From positions 1 to 64,000 of the forward strand of contig JASSUL010000002.1 of assembly GCA_031963005.1 (NCBI GenBank): a stretch of DNA of 64,000 nt, given 5' to 3'. The notes beneath the pieces were generated by a model. It saw nothing but the letters and a program-made list of their open reading frames with translations. It searched no databases and was not told the DNA's origin. The translations under genes and the position numbers were made by a program. Shown piece by piece: positions 45,359 through 54,154 of this stretch. Every line of letters begins with the position of its first letter. Within the stretch, counting starts at the first letter, position 1. The DNA comes from JASSUD01 sp031963005 (GTDB lineage Bacteria > Pseudomonadota > Gammaproteobacteria > Burkholderiales > Burkholderiaceae).

Positions 45359-45537
45359 TAGAACCTGTTCACGATCTTCAAAAGTGGATGGTGTTGGGGT
45401 TCCGCACTTAATCAATTCCTCACCCCAAGCTACGAAAGATGCCCAAAAATGGTAGCTTGGGGTGCGTTTTTGGGTGATTTTGGAACCCAAACATGACGAC
45501 CTCAAGGAGGATTTTTTGAGATCGTGAATAGGTTCTA
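45359..45537. repeat. MITE-like nested inverted-repeat element
   Basis: The ends are 18-base inverted repeats with one mismatch: AGAACCTGTTCACGATCT (45360-45377) and AGATCGTGAATAGGTTCT (45519-45536). Inside are TTGGGGTTCC against GGAACCCAA, and a perfect 13-bp pair, CACCCCAAGCTAC (45421-45433) with GTAGCTTGGGGTG (45452-45464). No protein is encoded. The layout is that of a small non-autonomous transposable element or an extended RNA hairpin. Confidence 0.65.
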
Positions 45538-45685
45538 GGAATAGATTTATGATTTTTCAAAGAGTTTTTGGTATGAACGGATACAGCGTACAAGGTAGAA
45601 GGAGCGATTTACCCTTCAAATCCCATAACGCCTTGAAGACGCATACCGCACTTTGGGGGATCGTAGATCGCGATGCATGATTTTC

Positions 45686-45719
45686 TGCAGCTGTTTGTGT
45701 GTACACGCAAACGGCTGCA
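45686..45719 (+). terminator. Long hairpin upstream of serC
   Basis: Positions 45686-45700 and 45705-45719 pair over 15 continuous base pairs, counting two G-T wobbles, with the 4-base loop GTAC. A moderately T-rich stretch follows (TTGCATTTTGG). It could terminate upstream transcription before serC, or act as a leader structure. Confidence 0.5.
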
Positions 45720-45827
45720 TTGCATTTTGGCCTTCTCTTTTCTATAAGCCTCTAAACGGCCGATCACCTCGGTTTTTATGCTTTACTTGGATTGCCCATT
45801 TTTCTTACTTTCTCTACTTAAGTCATT

Positions 45828-46943
45828 ATGCGCGCATTTAATTTCTCGGCAGGCCCTTCAGCGTTACCTGTGGAAGTCTTACAGCAAGCAGCAGAAGAAA
45901 TGCTGGACTGGCAAGGCAGTGGAATGGGTGTGATGGAAATGAGTCACCGAGGCCCAGAATATGATGCTATTCATCATGCCGCGCTAGAGGATTTAAGGGC
46001 ATTGCTTCGCGTGCCAGATACGCACCATATTCTCTTTTTACAAGGGGGAGCGCTGGCGGAAAATGCCTTTATTCCTATGAATTTATTGGGTAAACGGCAA
46101 GTGGCAGACTATGTGGTCACAGGATTTTGGTCTAAAAAAACCTATCAAGAAGCGCATAGATACTGCGCGGCGCATCTGGCTGCGACGGCGGAACCCAGCC
46201 ATTTTACGCAGGCAGCGCCGCCGACGAGTTGGCAGCTTTCTGCTGATCCTGCGTATCTGCATGTGTGTACGAATGAAACCGTAAATGGCATAGAGTATTT
46301 TGATCTCCCTGACTATACGCCCGAAGTCGAGGCTTGCTTATCGGGCAGGGAAGAGCCGATTCCCCTTGTGCTGGATGTGTCTTCTCATATCCTTTCTCGT
46401 CCGCTCAATATCACGCAACAAGGCGTGATTTATGGCAGTGCTCAGAAAAACTTTGGTATTGCCGGTTTAACGCTGGTCATTGTGCGCAAGGATTTATTAG
46501 ACCGCGCTTTGCCGATCTGCCCATCGGCTTTTCACTGGCGAGAAATTGCGAAAAGCCATTCAATTTATAACACTCCACCTACTTACGCCATTTATATGGC
46601 CGGCTTGGTTTTCCAATGGCTCAAACGCCAAGGAGGCTTGGAGGCGATTGAACAGCGTAATATTGAGAAAGCACAATTACTTTATAACGCGATCGATTCC
46701 AGTGATTTCTACTTCAATAAGGTAGATCACAAAGTACGTTCGCGTATGAATATTCCTTTCTATTTAACTGATTCCAGCCGTACCGAAGCCTTTATCAAGG
46801 GTGCGCAGGCACATGGTCTGCTCCAACTCAAAGGGCATCCGTCGATGGGAGGATTGCGTGCATCGATATACAATGCCACGGAGCTTGACGCAGTAAAAGC
46901 GCTGGTTGGTTATATGCAGGATTTTGAAAAACAGCACGCTTAA
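45828..46943 (+). CDS. serC: Phosphoserine aminotransferase
   Basis: A 371-residue PLP enzyme that makes phosphoserine from phosphohydroxypyruvate and also serves vitamin B6 synthesis. It begins MRAFNFSAGPSALPVEVLQQ, the canonical SerC opening. It shows MSHRGPEYDAIHHAALEDLR, the PLP-lysine motif VIYGSAQKNFGIAGLTLVIV, and the C-terminal KGHPSMGGLRASIYNATE. It is followed after 36 bases by pheA. This serC-pheA-tyrA-aroA order is typical of betaproteobacteria. Confidence 0.96.
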   Translation: MRAFNFSAGPSALPVEVLQQAAEEMLDWQGSGMGVMEMSHRGPEYDAIHHAALEDLRALLRVPDTHHILFLQGGALAENAFIPMNLLGKRQVADYVVTGFWSKKTYQEAHRYCAAHLAATAEPSHFTQAAPPTSWQLSADPAYLHVCTNETVNGIEYFDLPDYTPEVEACLSGREEPIPLVLDVSSHILSRPLNITQQGVIYGSAQKNFGIAGLTLVIVRKDLLDRALPICPSAFHWREIAKSHSIYNTPPTYAIYMAGLVFQWLKRQGGLEAIEQRNIEKAQLLYNAIDSSDFYFNKVDHKVRSRMNIPFYLTDSSRTEAFIKGAQAHGLLQLKGHPSMGGLRASIYNATELDAVKALVGYMQDFEKQHA

Positions 46944-46979
46944 GACCAAAATAGATCGATGTCCTCTGGATTACGCACT

Positions 46980-48071
46980 ATGAATGATGACGCTGCCCTT
47001 TCGGCACGCCTACAGCCTTTAAGAGATGGAATCGATGTTATCGATGCGCAGCTACTGGCATTGCTGAGTGAACGCGCGGAATTGGCCATGGAAGTAGGGG
47101 CCATTAAAAAATCCTGTGGGGCGCCCATATTCCGTTTTGAGCGCGAACTGCAGGTCATTGCCCAATTGCAGGCACGCAATGGTGGGCCATTAAAAGCCCC
47201 TCATATAGCGACGATTTGGCGAGAAATCATGGCAGCGAGCCGTGCACTAGAAAAACCGCTGTGCGCGGCCTTTTTAGGGCCGACGGGGACCTATAGTGAA
47301 CAAGCCATGCATGCCTACTTTGGTCATTCAATGGGTGCGCTTCCGACGCTTTCGATTGATGAAGTATTTCGAGCCGTGGAAGCTGGGGCAGCGGATTATG
47401 GTGTTGTCCCCATAGAAAATTCGACAGAAGGTGCGGTAACGCGCACCCTCGACCTTTTATTGCATAGTCCTTTGCAAATGAGCGGCGAAGTGGTGCTGGC
47501 CATTGAGCACCAACTGTTAACGCGCTCCGGCAATTTGATCGATGTCGACATAGTCTGTGCGCACGCACAGGCGCTTGCGCAATGCCAAAACTGGTTAGCG
47601 CAACATGCTCCCCATCTGAAAATCGAAGCGTGTCCTAGTAATGCTATTGCTGCTCAAAGAGCCGCGAATGACCCACGTGTAGCGGCGATTGCCAGCGAAC
47701 ATGCGGCCGTGCGTTACGATTTGCATATTGCGCATGCGATGGTTCAAGATGATCCGCATAATCGGACTCGCTTCGCCATTATTGGCGCGCAAGTAGGGGC
47801 TCCCACTGGCGATGATCAGACCTCTTTAGTCTTTTCTGTTGCCAACAAACCCGGCGCTGTGCTCAAAATTTTAGAACCTCTGGGCCGGCAGGGTGTTTCT
47901 ATGACGCGATTTGAATCGCGCCCTGCTAAAAATAGAGCCTGGGAATATCATTTTTATATCGACTTAGAAGGGCATATGCAGGACCCTGCTGTAGCGGCTG
48001 CTTTGCGTGAATTGAATGCGACAGCCGCATTTCTCAAGGTGCTGGGATCCTATCCACGCGCTAGAGGATAA
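46980..48071 (+). CDS. pheA: Bifunctional chorismate mutase/prephenate dehydratase (P-protein)
   Basis: PheA turns chorismate into prephenate and then phenylpyruvate. The 363-residue protein has an AroQ chorismate mutase domain (residues 1-90; LQPLRDGIDVIDAQLLALLS, IWREIMAASRALE). The prephenate dehydratase domain follows (AAFLGPTGTYSEQAMHAYFG, VPIENSTEGAVTRTLDLL, NRTRFAIIG). A regulatory ACT domain with KPGAVLKILEPLGRQGVSMTRFESRP and the last strand completes it, implying phenylalanine feedback. I start at ATG 46980, whose product begins like homologues (MNDDAALSARLQPLRD); ATG 46959 is the alternative. The stop is 7 bases before tyrA, with no hisC between. Confidence 0.94.
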   Translation: MNDDAALSARLQPLRDGIDVIDAQLLALLSERAELAMEVGAIKKSCGAPIFRFERELQVIAQLQARNGGPLKAPHIATIWREIMAASRALEKPLCAAFLGPTGTYSEQAMHAYFGHSMGALPTLSIDEVFRAVEAGAADYGVVPIENSTEGAVTRTLDLLLHSPLQMSGEVVLAIEHQLLTRSGNLIDVDIVCAHAQALAQCQNWLAQHAPHLKIEACPSNAIAAQRAANDPRVAAIASEHAAVRYDLHIAHAMVQDDPHNRTRFAIIGAQVGAPTGDDQTSLVFSVANKPGAVLKILEPLGRQGVSMTRFESRPAKNRAWEYHFYIDLEGHMQDPAVAAALRELNATAAFLKVLGSYPRARG

Positions 48072-48078
48072 GGACGGT

Positions 48079-48972
48079 ATGTCGCGGCCTGCATGGACAC
48101 TGAAAAAATTGCTGATTGTTGGGGTAGGCCTCATTGGAGGTTCACTGGCCTTGGCTTTGCGTCGTGCAGGGTGTGTGCAGACCTGTATTGGCATAGAGCC
48201 CACCGCAGCGCTGGGATTACCCGCTGTTGAATGCGGTGTGATCGATAGTGCAGTAGGGCTAGAAGATCAGGAAGCATTGGCGCAGAGTATGGCGGGAGCC
48301 GATATGCTGGTGCTTGCAGTTCCTATGGGTCAAAATCTTACGGTGCTCAATGCCATAGTGCCTTATCTCGAGCCGCAGACGATCGTAACCGATGTAGGCA
48401 GTGTAAAGGGCAGTGTGATTACCCAGGCGCGCGCGATACTGGGCACAAAAATACGGCAGTTTATCCCCGCGCATCCTATTGCTGGGCGTGAGCGTAGTGG
48501 TATCGCCGCTGCGTTGGCTGATTTATATGATCATTGTCGCGTGGTGGTGTGTCCTTTGCCAGAAAATGACCCTGCCGATTGTGAATATGTCCGGCAGATG
48601 TGGCGTTTGGCCGGGGCACAGTTGCATGATCTGAGTCCTGAGCAACACGATGCGATATTTGCGAGCGTGAGTCATCTGCCGCATATATTGTCATTTGCGT
48701 TAGTCGAACACTTATTACGTAGTGATGATGCTGTGCAGCGTTTAGCATTTGCAGGCAGTGGTTTTCGAGATTTCACACGCATCGCGGCATCGCATCCGCA
48801 ACTTTGGCGTGATATTTGCCTCGCGAATCGTACGCAGTTACTGAAAGATCTCGATGGATATAAAGCCGTACTAGACGATATCCATCGCGCACTGCTTGTT
48901 GAAGAGGGCGCGGCGCTCGAAAAGATTTTTGCACGTGCCTCTGCTTCGCGTACACAGTGGCAGCAAAAGTAA
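48079..48972 (+). CDS. tyrA: Prephenate dehydrogenase
   Basis: A 297-residue NAD(P)-dependent enzyme that oxidises prephenate (or arogenate) to the tyrosine precursor. It has a Rossmann start, LLIVGVGLIGGSLALALRRA, then MLVLAVPMGQNLTVL, IVTDVGSVKGSV, FIPAHPIAGRERSGIAAA and DAIFASVSHLPHILSFALVE, the typical TyrA signature. ATG 48079 follows AGGATAAGGACGGT, a good ribosome site, just 7 bases after pheA. It is monofunctional (no chorismate mutase domain), as expected since pheA carries one. Confidence 0.95.
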   Translation: MSRPAWTLKKLLIVGVGLIGGSLALALRRAGCVQTCIGIEPTAALGLPAVECGVIDSAVGLEDQEALAQSMAGADMLVLAVPMGQNLTVLNAIVPYLEPQTIVTDVGSVKGSVITQARAILGTKIRQFIPAHPIAGRERSGIAAALADLYDHCRVVVCPLPENDPADCEYVRQMWRLAGAQLHDLSPEQHDAIFASVSHLPHILSFALVEHLLRSDDAVQRLAFAGSGFRDFTRIAASHPQLWRDICLANRTQLLKDLDGYKAVLDDIHRALLVEEGAALEKIFARASASRTQWQQK

Positions 48973-48994
48973 ATGCTGGATATATTTTTTATGC

Positions 48995-49140
48995 GTAGGT
49001 TGGTGGTGACGAATTGAATCAAATACGGAACCCCAACATGCGTAACACTACCTTTTAATTTTTGTTTTTAGATAATCCTAAACGGATCATCAAGGACGTT
49101 ATGGTGTGCATGTTGGGGTTCCTTCGTCACCCCAACCTAC
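48995..49140. repeat. REP-like nested inverted repeat between tyrA and aroA
   Basis: The outer pair is GTAGGTTGGTGGTGACGAA (48995-49013) with TTCGTCACCCCAACCTAC (49123-49140), one base longer on the left. The inner pair is GGAACCCCAACATGC (49027-49041) with GCATGTTGGGGTTCC (49108-49122), perfect over 15 bp. The right half, from TGTTGGGGTT to CCCCAACCTAC, resembles the widespread bacterial GTTGGGTT...AACCCAACCTAC intergenic palindromes. It shares modules with the element at 45359 in swapped order. Confidence 0.7.
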
Positions 49141-49196
49141 GGGTTACTTATTCGGTTTTATCTCTCTTTCCATCTTTTCTTTCACAGTGGGGACGC

Positions 49197-50579
49197 TTGA
49201 CTTCTCCTCCTTCTTCCCTTTGCCTTGGTCCTTATAAACGTGCTCGTGGTACGGTCCGTGTGCCTGGATCTAAAAGCCTCTCTAATCGCGCGCTACTATT
49301 GGCGGCGCAAGCACGTGGAGACACGATACTAGAAGGGGTTCTCGATGCTGAGGATACCCAAATGATGCTCCACGCCCTCTCCGTTCTAGGCATTGCCTGG
49401 GAACGCGATGGCGAGCGTTGCTTAGTACGCGGCGCAGGTAGTGGTTTTCCGACCCGAGAAGCCAGCCTTTTTCTGGGAAATGCTGGGACCGCAGTGCGTT
49501 TATTGACCGCGGCCTTAGCGATGTGCGAAGGGCATTATGAAATACGAGGTGTGCCGAGGATGCATGAGCGTCCTATCGCAGATCTCGTAGACGCTTTGCG
49601 TCAAATAGGTGCCCAGATTCGCTATATGCAACAAGAGGGTTTTCTGCCTTTGTTGTTGGAATCGGGGACTTTGTTTCTCCCATCATCATTGCGGATTCGA
49701 GGGAATGTCTCCAGTCAGTTTCTAACGGCGCTACTAGTCGCACTGCCGCTTATGCGCGTGCCTCATGGGGAAAATCAAGGCGCAGAGCAGTTTGCCTGTG
49801 TGGAGGTAGAGGGAGCACTGATTTCCAAACCTTATGTCGATATGACGCTCCAGCTGATGCGCCAATTTGGTGTAGAGGTGCAGTGTAATGACACGCAGGA
49901 TCATGCTCCTCAATTTATCGTGCCAGTCGCCACGGGCTATACTTCCCCAGGCTATTTCAGTATTGAAGGCGACGCCTCTTCCGCTTCGTATTTTCTTGCT
50001 GCTGGGGCGCTAGGCGGAGGGCCAGTCCGTATAGAAGGCGTGGGTGCTGACAGTATCCAAGGCGATATACAATTTGCTGATGCTTTAGCAAAAATGGGCG
50101 CCACTATAGCGATTGGGCCAAATTGGATGGAAGCCAGTGGTCCCGTATCTTCTGAGCGTAGTAAGACCGCTACGCACACCGCCTCATTGGCACGGTTTAA
50201 TGGCTTGGATATCGATTGCCAAGCTATTCCTGACGCGGCAATGACGCTTGCCGTATTGGCGCTTTTTGCCCGTACAACGACCACATTGCGAGGGATCGCA
50301 AGTTGGCGCGTCAAAGAAACAGACCGGATTGCCGCAATGGCGTGTGAATTACAAAAGTTAGGGGCCATAGTAGACAGTGGGATGGATTTTTTACGTATTA
50401 CGCCGCCTACACAACTCATTCCTAATGTCTCCATTCACACCTATGATGACCACCGCATGGCAATGTGTTTCTCTTTGGTGAGCCTGGCGGGTGTACCCAT
50501 TACGATTTGCGATCCAGCGTGTGTGAATAAAACCTACCCCGATTATTTCAAACACTTTGCCTCTATTGTGCATGGTTAA
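49197..50579 (+). CDS. aroA: 3-phosphoshikimate 1-carboxyvinyltransferase (EPSP synthase)
   Basis: AroA transfers enolpyruvate from PEP to shikimate 3-phosphate, the sixth step of the shikimate pathway. The core is complete: GTVRVPGSKSLSNRALLLAA, LFLGNAGTAVRLLTAALAMC, GVPRMHERPIADLVDALRQI, GNVSSQFLTALLVALP, ISKPYVDMTLQLMRQFGV, SSASYFLAAGALGG, ATTLRGIASWRVKETDRIAA and HTYDDHRMAMCFSLVSLAGV. I place the start at TTG 49197, just after GTGGGGACGC, giving 460 residues. A longer frame from 49062 would be coding through the inverted repeat at 48995-49140 and is unlikely. It follows tyrA and precedes cmk by about 30 bases. Confidence 0.93.
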   Translation: MTSPPSSLCLGPYKRARGTVRVPGSKSLSNRALLLAAQARGDTILEGVLDAEDTQMMLHALSVLGIAWERDGERCLVRGAGSGFPTREASLFLGNAGTAVRLLTAALAMCEGHYEIRGVPRMHERPIADLVDALRQIGAQIRYMQQEGFLPLLLESGTLFLPSSLRIRGNVSSQFLTALLVALPLMRVPHGENQGAEQFACVEVEGALISKPYVDMTLQLMRQFGVEVQCNDTQDHAPQFIVPVATGYTSPGYFSIEGDASSASYFLAAGALGGGPVRIEGVGADSIQGDIQFADALAKMGATIAIGPNWMEASGPVSSERSKTATHTASLARFNGLDIDCQAIPDAAMTLAVLALFARTTTTLRGIASWRVKETDRIAAMACELQKLGAIVDSGMDFLRITPPTQLIPNVSIHTYDDHRMAMCFSLVSLAGVPITICDPACVNKTYPDYFKHFASIVHG

Positions 50580-50608
50580 TTTTTGTTTATTCCTTGTTGG
50601 ATGCTTGT

Positions 50609-51349
50609 ATGACTAGCAAAGTGCTTGATGACGAGAATGCAATATCCTCCTCCGCAGTATCTTCCTTTTTAACCAGCCCTATTATTACACTGGATGGTCC
50701 TACGGCATCAGGCAAGGGGACGATTGCAAAAGCCGTTGCAGATAGGTTAGGTTTTCATTACTTAGATAGCGGAGCGCTGTACCGGGTGGTCGCACTTGCC
50801 AGTTTGCGGGATATCCCGCAAAGCACAGGTGCTAGTGAGACCCTCGAATATATCAACGCAATAGTTGAGCGAATCCGCACATTGGACATCGTGTTTTCGC
50901 AAGAGCATATTTTGCTCAATGGACAAGACGTCACGCAGGCGATTCGAGCTGAAGCGGTAGGGCAACAGGCTTCAGCTCTTGCTGTGCATGTGCCCGTTCG
51001 CACAGCGCTTTTGGAACGACAGCGTGCATTTCATCAGCCTCCAGGTTTGGTTGCCGATGGTCGGGATATGGGTACCGTGGTGTTTACGCAAGCCTCTTTA
51101 AAAATATTTTTAACGGCCAGTGTAGAAGCGCGTGCACAAAGACGGTATGCGCAATTGCAAAAGCAAGGTCTCGATGCTTCTATCAGCATGCCGGCCCTTT
51201 TAAAAAATTTGCAAGAACGTGACGCACGCGATTGCACGCGTGCCGTAGCACCGCTAAAGCCGGCACCTGATGCCAAAATATTAGATACCTCTACACTCAG
51301 TATCGATGCAGTGATTGCACTAGTGATGCATTGGTTTTCTGCGCAATGA
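50609..51349 (+). CDS. cmk: Cytidylate kinase
   Basis: Cmk phosphorylates CMP and dCMP to the diphosphates. The 246-residue protein carries the P-loop ITLDGPTASGKGTIAKAVAD, then LGFHYLDSGALYRVVALASL, VADGRDMGTVVFTQASLKIF with the substrate-binding RDMGTVVF, and the lid region RAQRRYAQLQKQG followed by ERDARDCTRAVAPLKPAPDA. An N-terminal extension of about 25 residues precedes the core, so it is somewhat longer than the usual 220-230. ATG 50609 is preceded by an in-frame TTG at 50594. The cmk-rpsA order is widely conserved. Confidence 0.95.
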   Translation: MTSKVLDDENAISSSAVSSFLTSPIITLDGPTASGKGTIAKAVADRLGFHYLDSGALYRVVALASLRDIPQSTGASETLEYINAIVERIRTLDIVFSQEHILLNGQDVTQAIRAEAVGQQASALAVHVPVRTALLERQRAFHQPPGLVADGRDMGTVVFTQASLKIFLTASVEARAQRRYAQLQKQGLDASISMPALLKNLQERDARDCTRAVAPLKPAPDAKILDTSTLSIDAVIALVMHWFSAQ

Positions 51350-51555
51350 GGAGTCAATGTGCATTTTTAAGGGGTAATGCGTAGCTTATGCGTTACAGTA
51401 GCTCCCTTATTCGAGTTTCCCAGTTATACTACGCTTTTATAGAAATCCAACGGCGCTTCGCGATGCTATGCTGCGGAGCATGTTTTTTCACTTTCTTACT
51501 ATGGTTGCATAGGCGCTTATTTTTAAAGTGCTTTTAAATGTAGCCAGCCTTTTAC

Positions 51556-53334
51556 ATGCTTGATTCTCACGCTTTTGTTCTTTCTGCCAAATCCTTGGAT
51601 TCTGCCGAGTCACCTTTAGAAGAAGTGACTGGCGGTGATCCATTAGAATCTTTTGCAGCCCTCTTTAAAGGCTTTATCGCGCGTCAAAATATGCGCGCTG
51701 GAGCTGTTATTTCTGCTGAAGTAGTACGTATCGATCATAATTTCGTCATCGTGGACGCGGGCCTCAAATCTGAAGCCTATATTCCGCGCGAAGAATTTAT
51801 GAACGACCAATCTGAACTCGAAGTGCAAGTCGGAGACTTTGTATCCGTTGCCATCGAGCTTTTAGAAAATGGTCGCGGCGATACCGTACTCTCGCGCGAT
51901 AAAGCAAAACGCTTAGCGTCTTGGCTCGCACTCGAAAAAGCGCTAGACAGCCACGAGCTCGTCACCGGAACCATCACCGGCAAGGTGAAAGGCGGTATGA
52001 CCGTGATGGTCAATGGTATCCGTGCTTTCTTGCCAGGTTCCTTGATCGATGCACATCCTGTTACCAAGGATATGGCGCAGCTGCAATCGCAGTATGAAGG
52101 TAAAACGCTCGAATTCCGCGTCATTAAATTGGATCGCAAACGCAATAATGTGGTGCTGTCCCGCCGTGCAGTGGTAGAAGCGGAACAAAGCGAAGAACGC
52201 GCCAAACTCTTTGAAACACTCGAAGAGGGCGCAATAGTAAAAGGCGTAGTGAAAAACATCACGAATTACGGTGCCTTTGTCCGTCTGGCTGGCACAGTTA
52301 TTGATGGCTTACTCCATATCACAGATATCGCATGGCGCCGTGTATTGCATCCTAGCGAAGTGCTGACGGTAGGTCAGGAATTAACGGTTAAGATTCTCAA
52401 ATTCGACAAAGAAAGAAAACGAGTTTCCTTAGGCCTGAAGCAATTGACCGAGGATCCATGGAAAGGTTTGGCACAGCGCTATCCTTCCGGTACTCGCTTG
52501 TTTGGTAAAGTCACCAATATTACTGAATACGGTGCATTTATCGAAATTGAAGCGGAATCCGGTATTGAAGGCTTGGTACATGCTTCCGAAATGGATTGGA
52601 CCAACAAAAACGTAGTACCTAGCAAAGTCGTTCAAATCGGCGATGAAGTCGGTGTAGAAGTGCTCGACATCGATGAGCAACGCCGTCGCATCAGCTTGGG
52701 TATGAAGCAATGTAAAGATAACCCATGGGAAAGCTTTAATCGCTCCTTCAAGCGCGGCGATAAAGTGACTGGCGTGATTACGTCGATTACCGATTTTGGT
52801 CTATTTATTGGCCTGCCCGGCGATATCGATGGTTTGATCTACAGCTCCGAATTGACTGCGAATGAGGGCGAAGAAGAGGTCATCCGTAAGTACAAAAAAG
52901 GCGATACGATCGAAGCGATAGTATTGAGTATTGATGTAGACAAAGAACGGGTTTCCTTAGGTATTAAACCTGCCGATGACGATCATTTTGCGCAGTACAT
53001 CAGCTTACATGGCAAGGGAGAAAAAGTAGAAGGCCAAGTCAAATCTGAAGATGCAAAAGGGTTTGTTATTGCATTAGCAGAAGATGTCGAAGGTTATCTG
53101 CGCGTATCTGAAAGCGAATATGCTTCTATCGAACAGGCTCGTGAAGTCCTGAAAGACGGTGCAACGGTTTCTGGTACGATCCTCAATGTAGATCGCAAAG
53201 CGCGACGTGTTTTCATCTCCCAAAAAGGCGGAAGTAAACCACAAGAAGCGGCGAAACCTGCAGCAGAGCCAGAAAAGAACGATACAACGAATTTTGGTGC
53301 ACTCCTTAAAGCAGAACTGAATGCACAAAAATAA
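51556..53334 (+). CDS. rpsA: 30S ribosomal protein S1
   Basis: S1 binds mRNA and brings it to the 30S subunit. The 592-residue protein contains six S1 repeats, for example GAVISAEVVRIDHNFVIVDA, GTITGKVKGGMTVMVNGIRA, GVVKNITNYGAFVRLAGTVI and GKVTNITEYGAFIEIEAESG. It begins with about 30 residues not usual in relatives (MLDSHAFVLSAKSLDSAESP) before the normal SFAALFKGFIARQNMRAGAV. Small insertions occur in repeats 3 and 4, and repeats 5-6 are rather divergent (DGLIYSSELTANEGEEEVIR). The end is DTTNFGALLKAELNAQK as in Burkholderia S1. A hairpin follows before ihfB. Confidence 0.96.
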   Translation: MLDSHAFVLSAKSLDSAESPLEEVTGGDPLESFAALFKGFIARQNMRAGAVISAEVVRIDHNFVIVDAGLKSEAYIPREEFMNDQSELEVQVGDFVSVAIELLENGRGDTVLSRDKAKRLASWLALEKALDSHELVTGTITGKVKGGMTVMVNGIRAFLPGSLIDAHPVTKDMAQLQSQYEGKTLEFRVIKLDRKRNNVVLSRRAVVEAEQSEERAKLFETLEEGAIVKGVVKNITNYGAFVRLAGTVIDGLLHITDIAWRRVLHPSEVLTVGQELTVKILKFDKERKRVSLGLKQLTEDPWKGLAQRYPSGTRLFGKVTNITEYGAFIEIEAESGIEGLVHASEMDWTNKNVVPSKVVQIGDEVGVEVLDIDEQRRRISLGMKQCKDNPWESFNRSFKRGDKVTGVITSITDFGLFIGLPGDIDGLIYSSELTANEGEEEVIRKYKKGDTIEAIVLSIDVDKERVSLGIKPADDDHFAQYISLHGKGEKVEGQVKSEDAKGFVIALAEDVEGYLRVSESEYASIEQAREVLKDGATVSGTILNVDRKARRVFISQKGGSKPQEAAKPAAEPEKNDTTNFGALLKAELNAQK

Positions 53335-53401
53335 TCGTGCAATCGATAGGGAATCGTTCTGAGAACTAGTTTTGAGAACCTTTCCTGAGCAGTAAATGTA
53401 T

Positions 53402-53438
53402 CAAAACCTTCATGACCTTTGGGATCATGAAGGTTTTG
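53402..53438 (+). terminator. Hairpin between rpsA and ihfB
   Basis: CAAAACCTTCATGA (53402-53415) pairs perfectly with TCATGAAGGTTTTG (53425-53438) over 14 bp with a 9-base loop. The T-run lies inside the stem, so it could be a terminator, an attenuator limiting ihfB, or an RNA-processing site. Confidence 0.65.
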
Positions 53439-53476
53439 GCTATTTGGAGCTTAAAAAATAGGCTTTTCTATCTGCT

Positions 53477-53773
53477 ATGACGCAATCTGAATTAGTGGCG
53501 AAGCTTCATGCACAGTTTCCGTATATGTCCTTAAAAGAAGTCGATACGGCTATTAAGACGATTCTCAGTACGATGACGAAATCGCTCAGTACAGGTGCAC
53601 GTGTAGAAGTCCGGGGTTTTGGAAGCTTTAGTTTGCGCCGTCGCGCCTCCCGTGAAGCACGCAATCCAAAGACGGGTAACAAAGTCTATGTTCCTGAAAA
53701 GTCGGTGCTGTACTTTAGAGCTAGCGAGCGTTTACGTCAGCAGGTCGATGTACAAGATGTGGCAGAACAATAA
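53477..53773 (+). CDS. ihfB: Integration host factor beta subunit
   Basis: A 98-residue DNA-bending protein, partner of IHF alpha. The sequence is typical: MTQSELVAKLHAQFPYMSLK, a helical N-terminus, then VEVRGFGSFSLRRRASREAR with the conserved GFGSF, and NPKTGNKVYVPEKSVLYFRA carrying the Pro-tipped arm. Length is normal. It lies about 140 bases after rpsA, the common rpsA-ihfB arrangement. The alpha subunit is not in the window. Confidence 0.95.
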   Translation: MTQSELVAKLHAQFPYMSLKEVDTAIKTILSTMTKSLSTGARVEVRGFGSFSLRRRASREARNPKTGNKVYVPEKSVLYFRASERLRQQVDVQDVAEQ

Positions 53774-53827
53774 GGGCACGAATAAGCATACCTGTTGCAC
53801 ATCCTATACGGTCTTTTTTAAAACCGG

Positions 53828-54148
53828 ATGAATCCTATGAAATTTCTGTTTATTGCGATGCGTGTCGTCGTATTTATTTTTCTCTTTGGGCTAGCATTAG
53901 CCAATACCCAGGAAAGCCAGCTCCATATCTTTGCGCAAACAGTGTGGCGTGCTCCAATGATTGTGATTGGCTTAGCTTTTTTTATCGCGGGTTTAGCAGT
54001 CAGTTTGCTCTTTACCATTCCCACTCGTATGCGCGCACAACTTGAAATTGCGGCTCTTAAGCGCCGTTTAAAACAACAAGATAAGCAAAGCAAGCCCGTG
54101 GATAAAGAGCCCATAACTAGCTTAAACCCTGCTAAAAATTTTTCTTAA
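53828..54148 (+). CDS. lapA: Lipopolysaccharide assembly protein A (LapA, DUF1049)
   Basis: A 106-residue inner-membrane protein with two hydrophobic segments (FIAMRVVVFIFLFGLALANT and VIGLAFFIAGLAVSLLFTIP) followed by a polar cytoplasmic tail with a short coiled coil (IAALKRRLKQQDKQS). This is the LapA/DUF1049 layout. With LapB it controls LPS synthesis by promoting FtsH-dependent breakdown of LpxC. The gene stops 6 bases before lapB and starts 54 bases after ihfB; this ihfB-lapA-lapB order is conserved. Confidence 0.9.
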   Translation: MNPMKFLFIAMRVVVFIFLFGLALANTQESQLHIFAQTVWRAPMIVIGLAFFIAGLAVSLLFTIPTRMRAQLEIAALKRRLKQQDKQSKPVDKEPITSLNPAKNFS

Positions 54149-54154
54149 TGCGCT

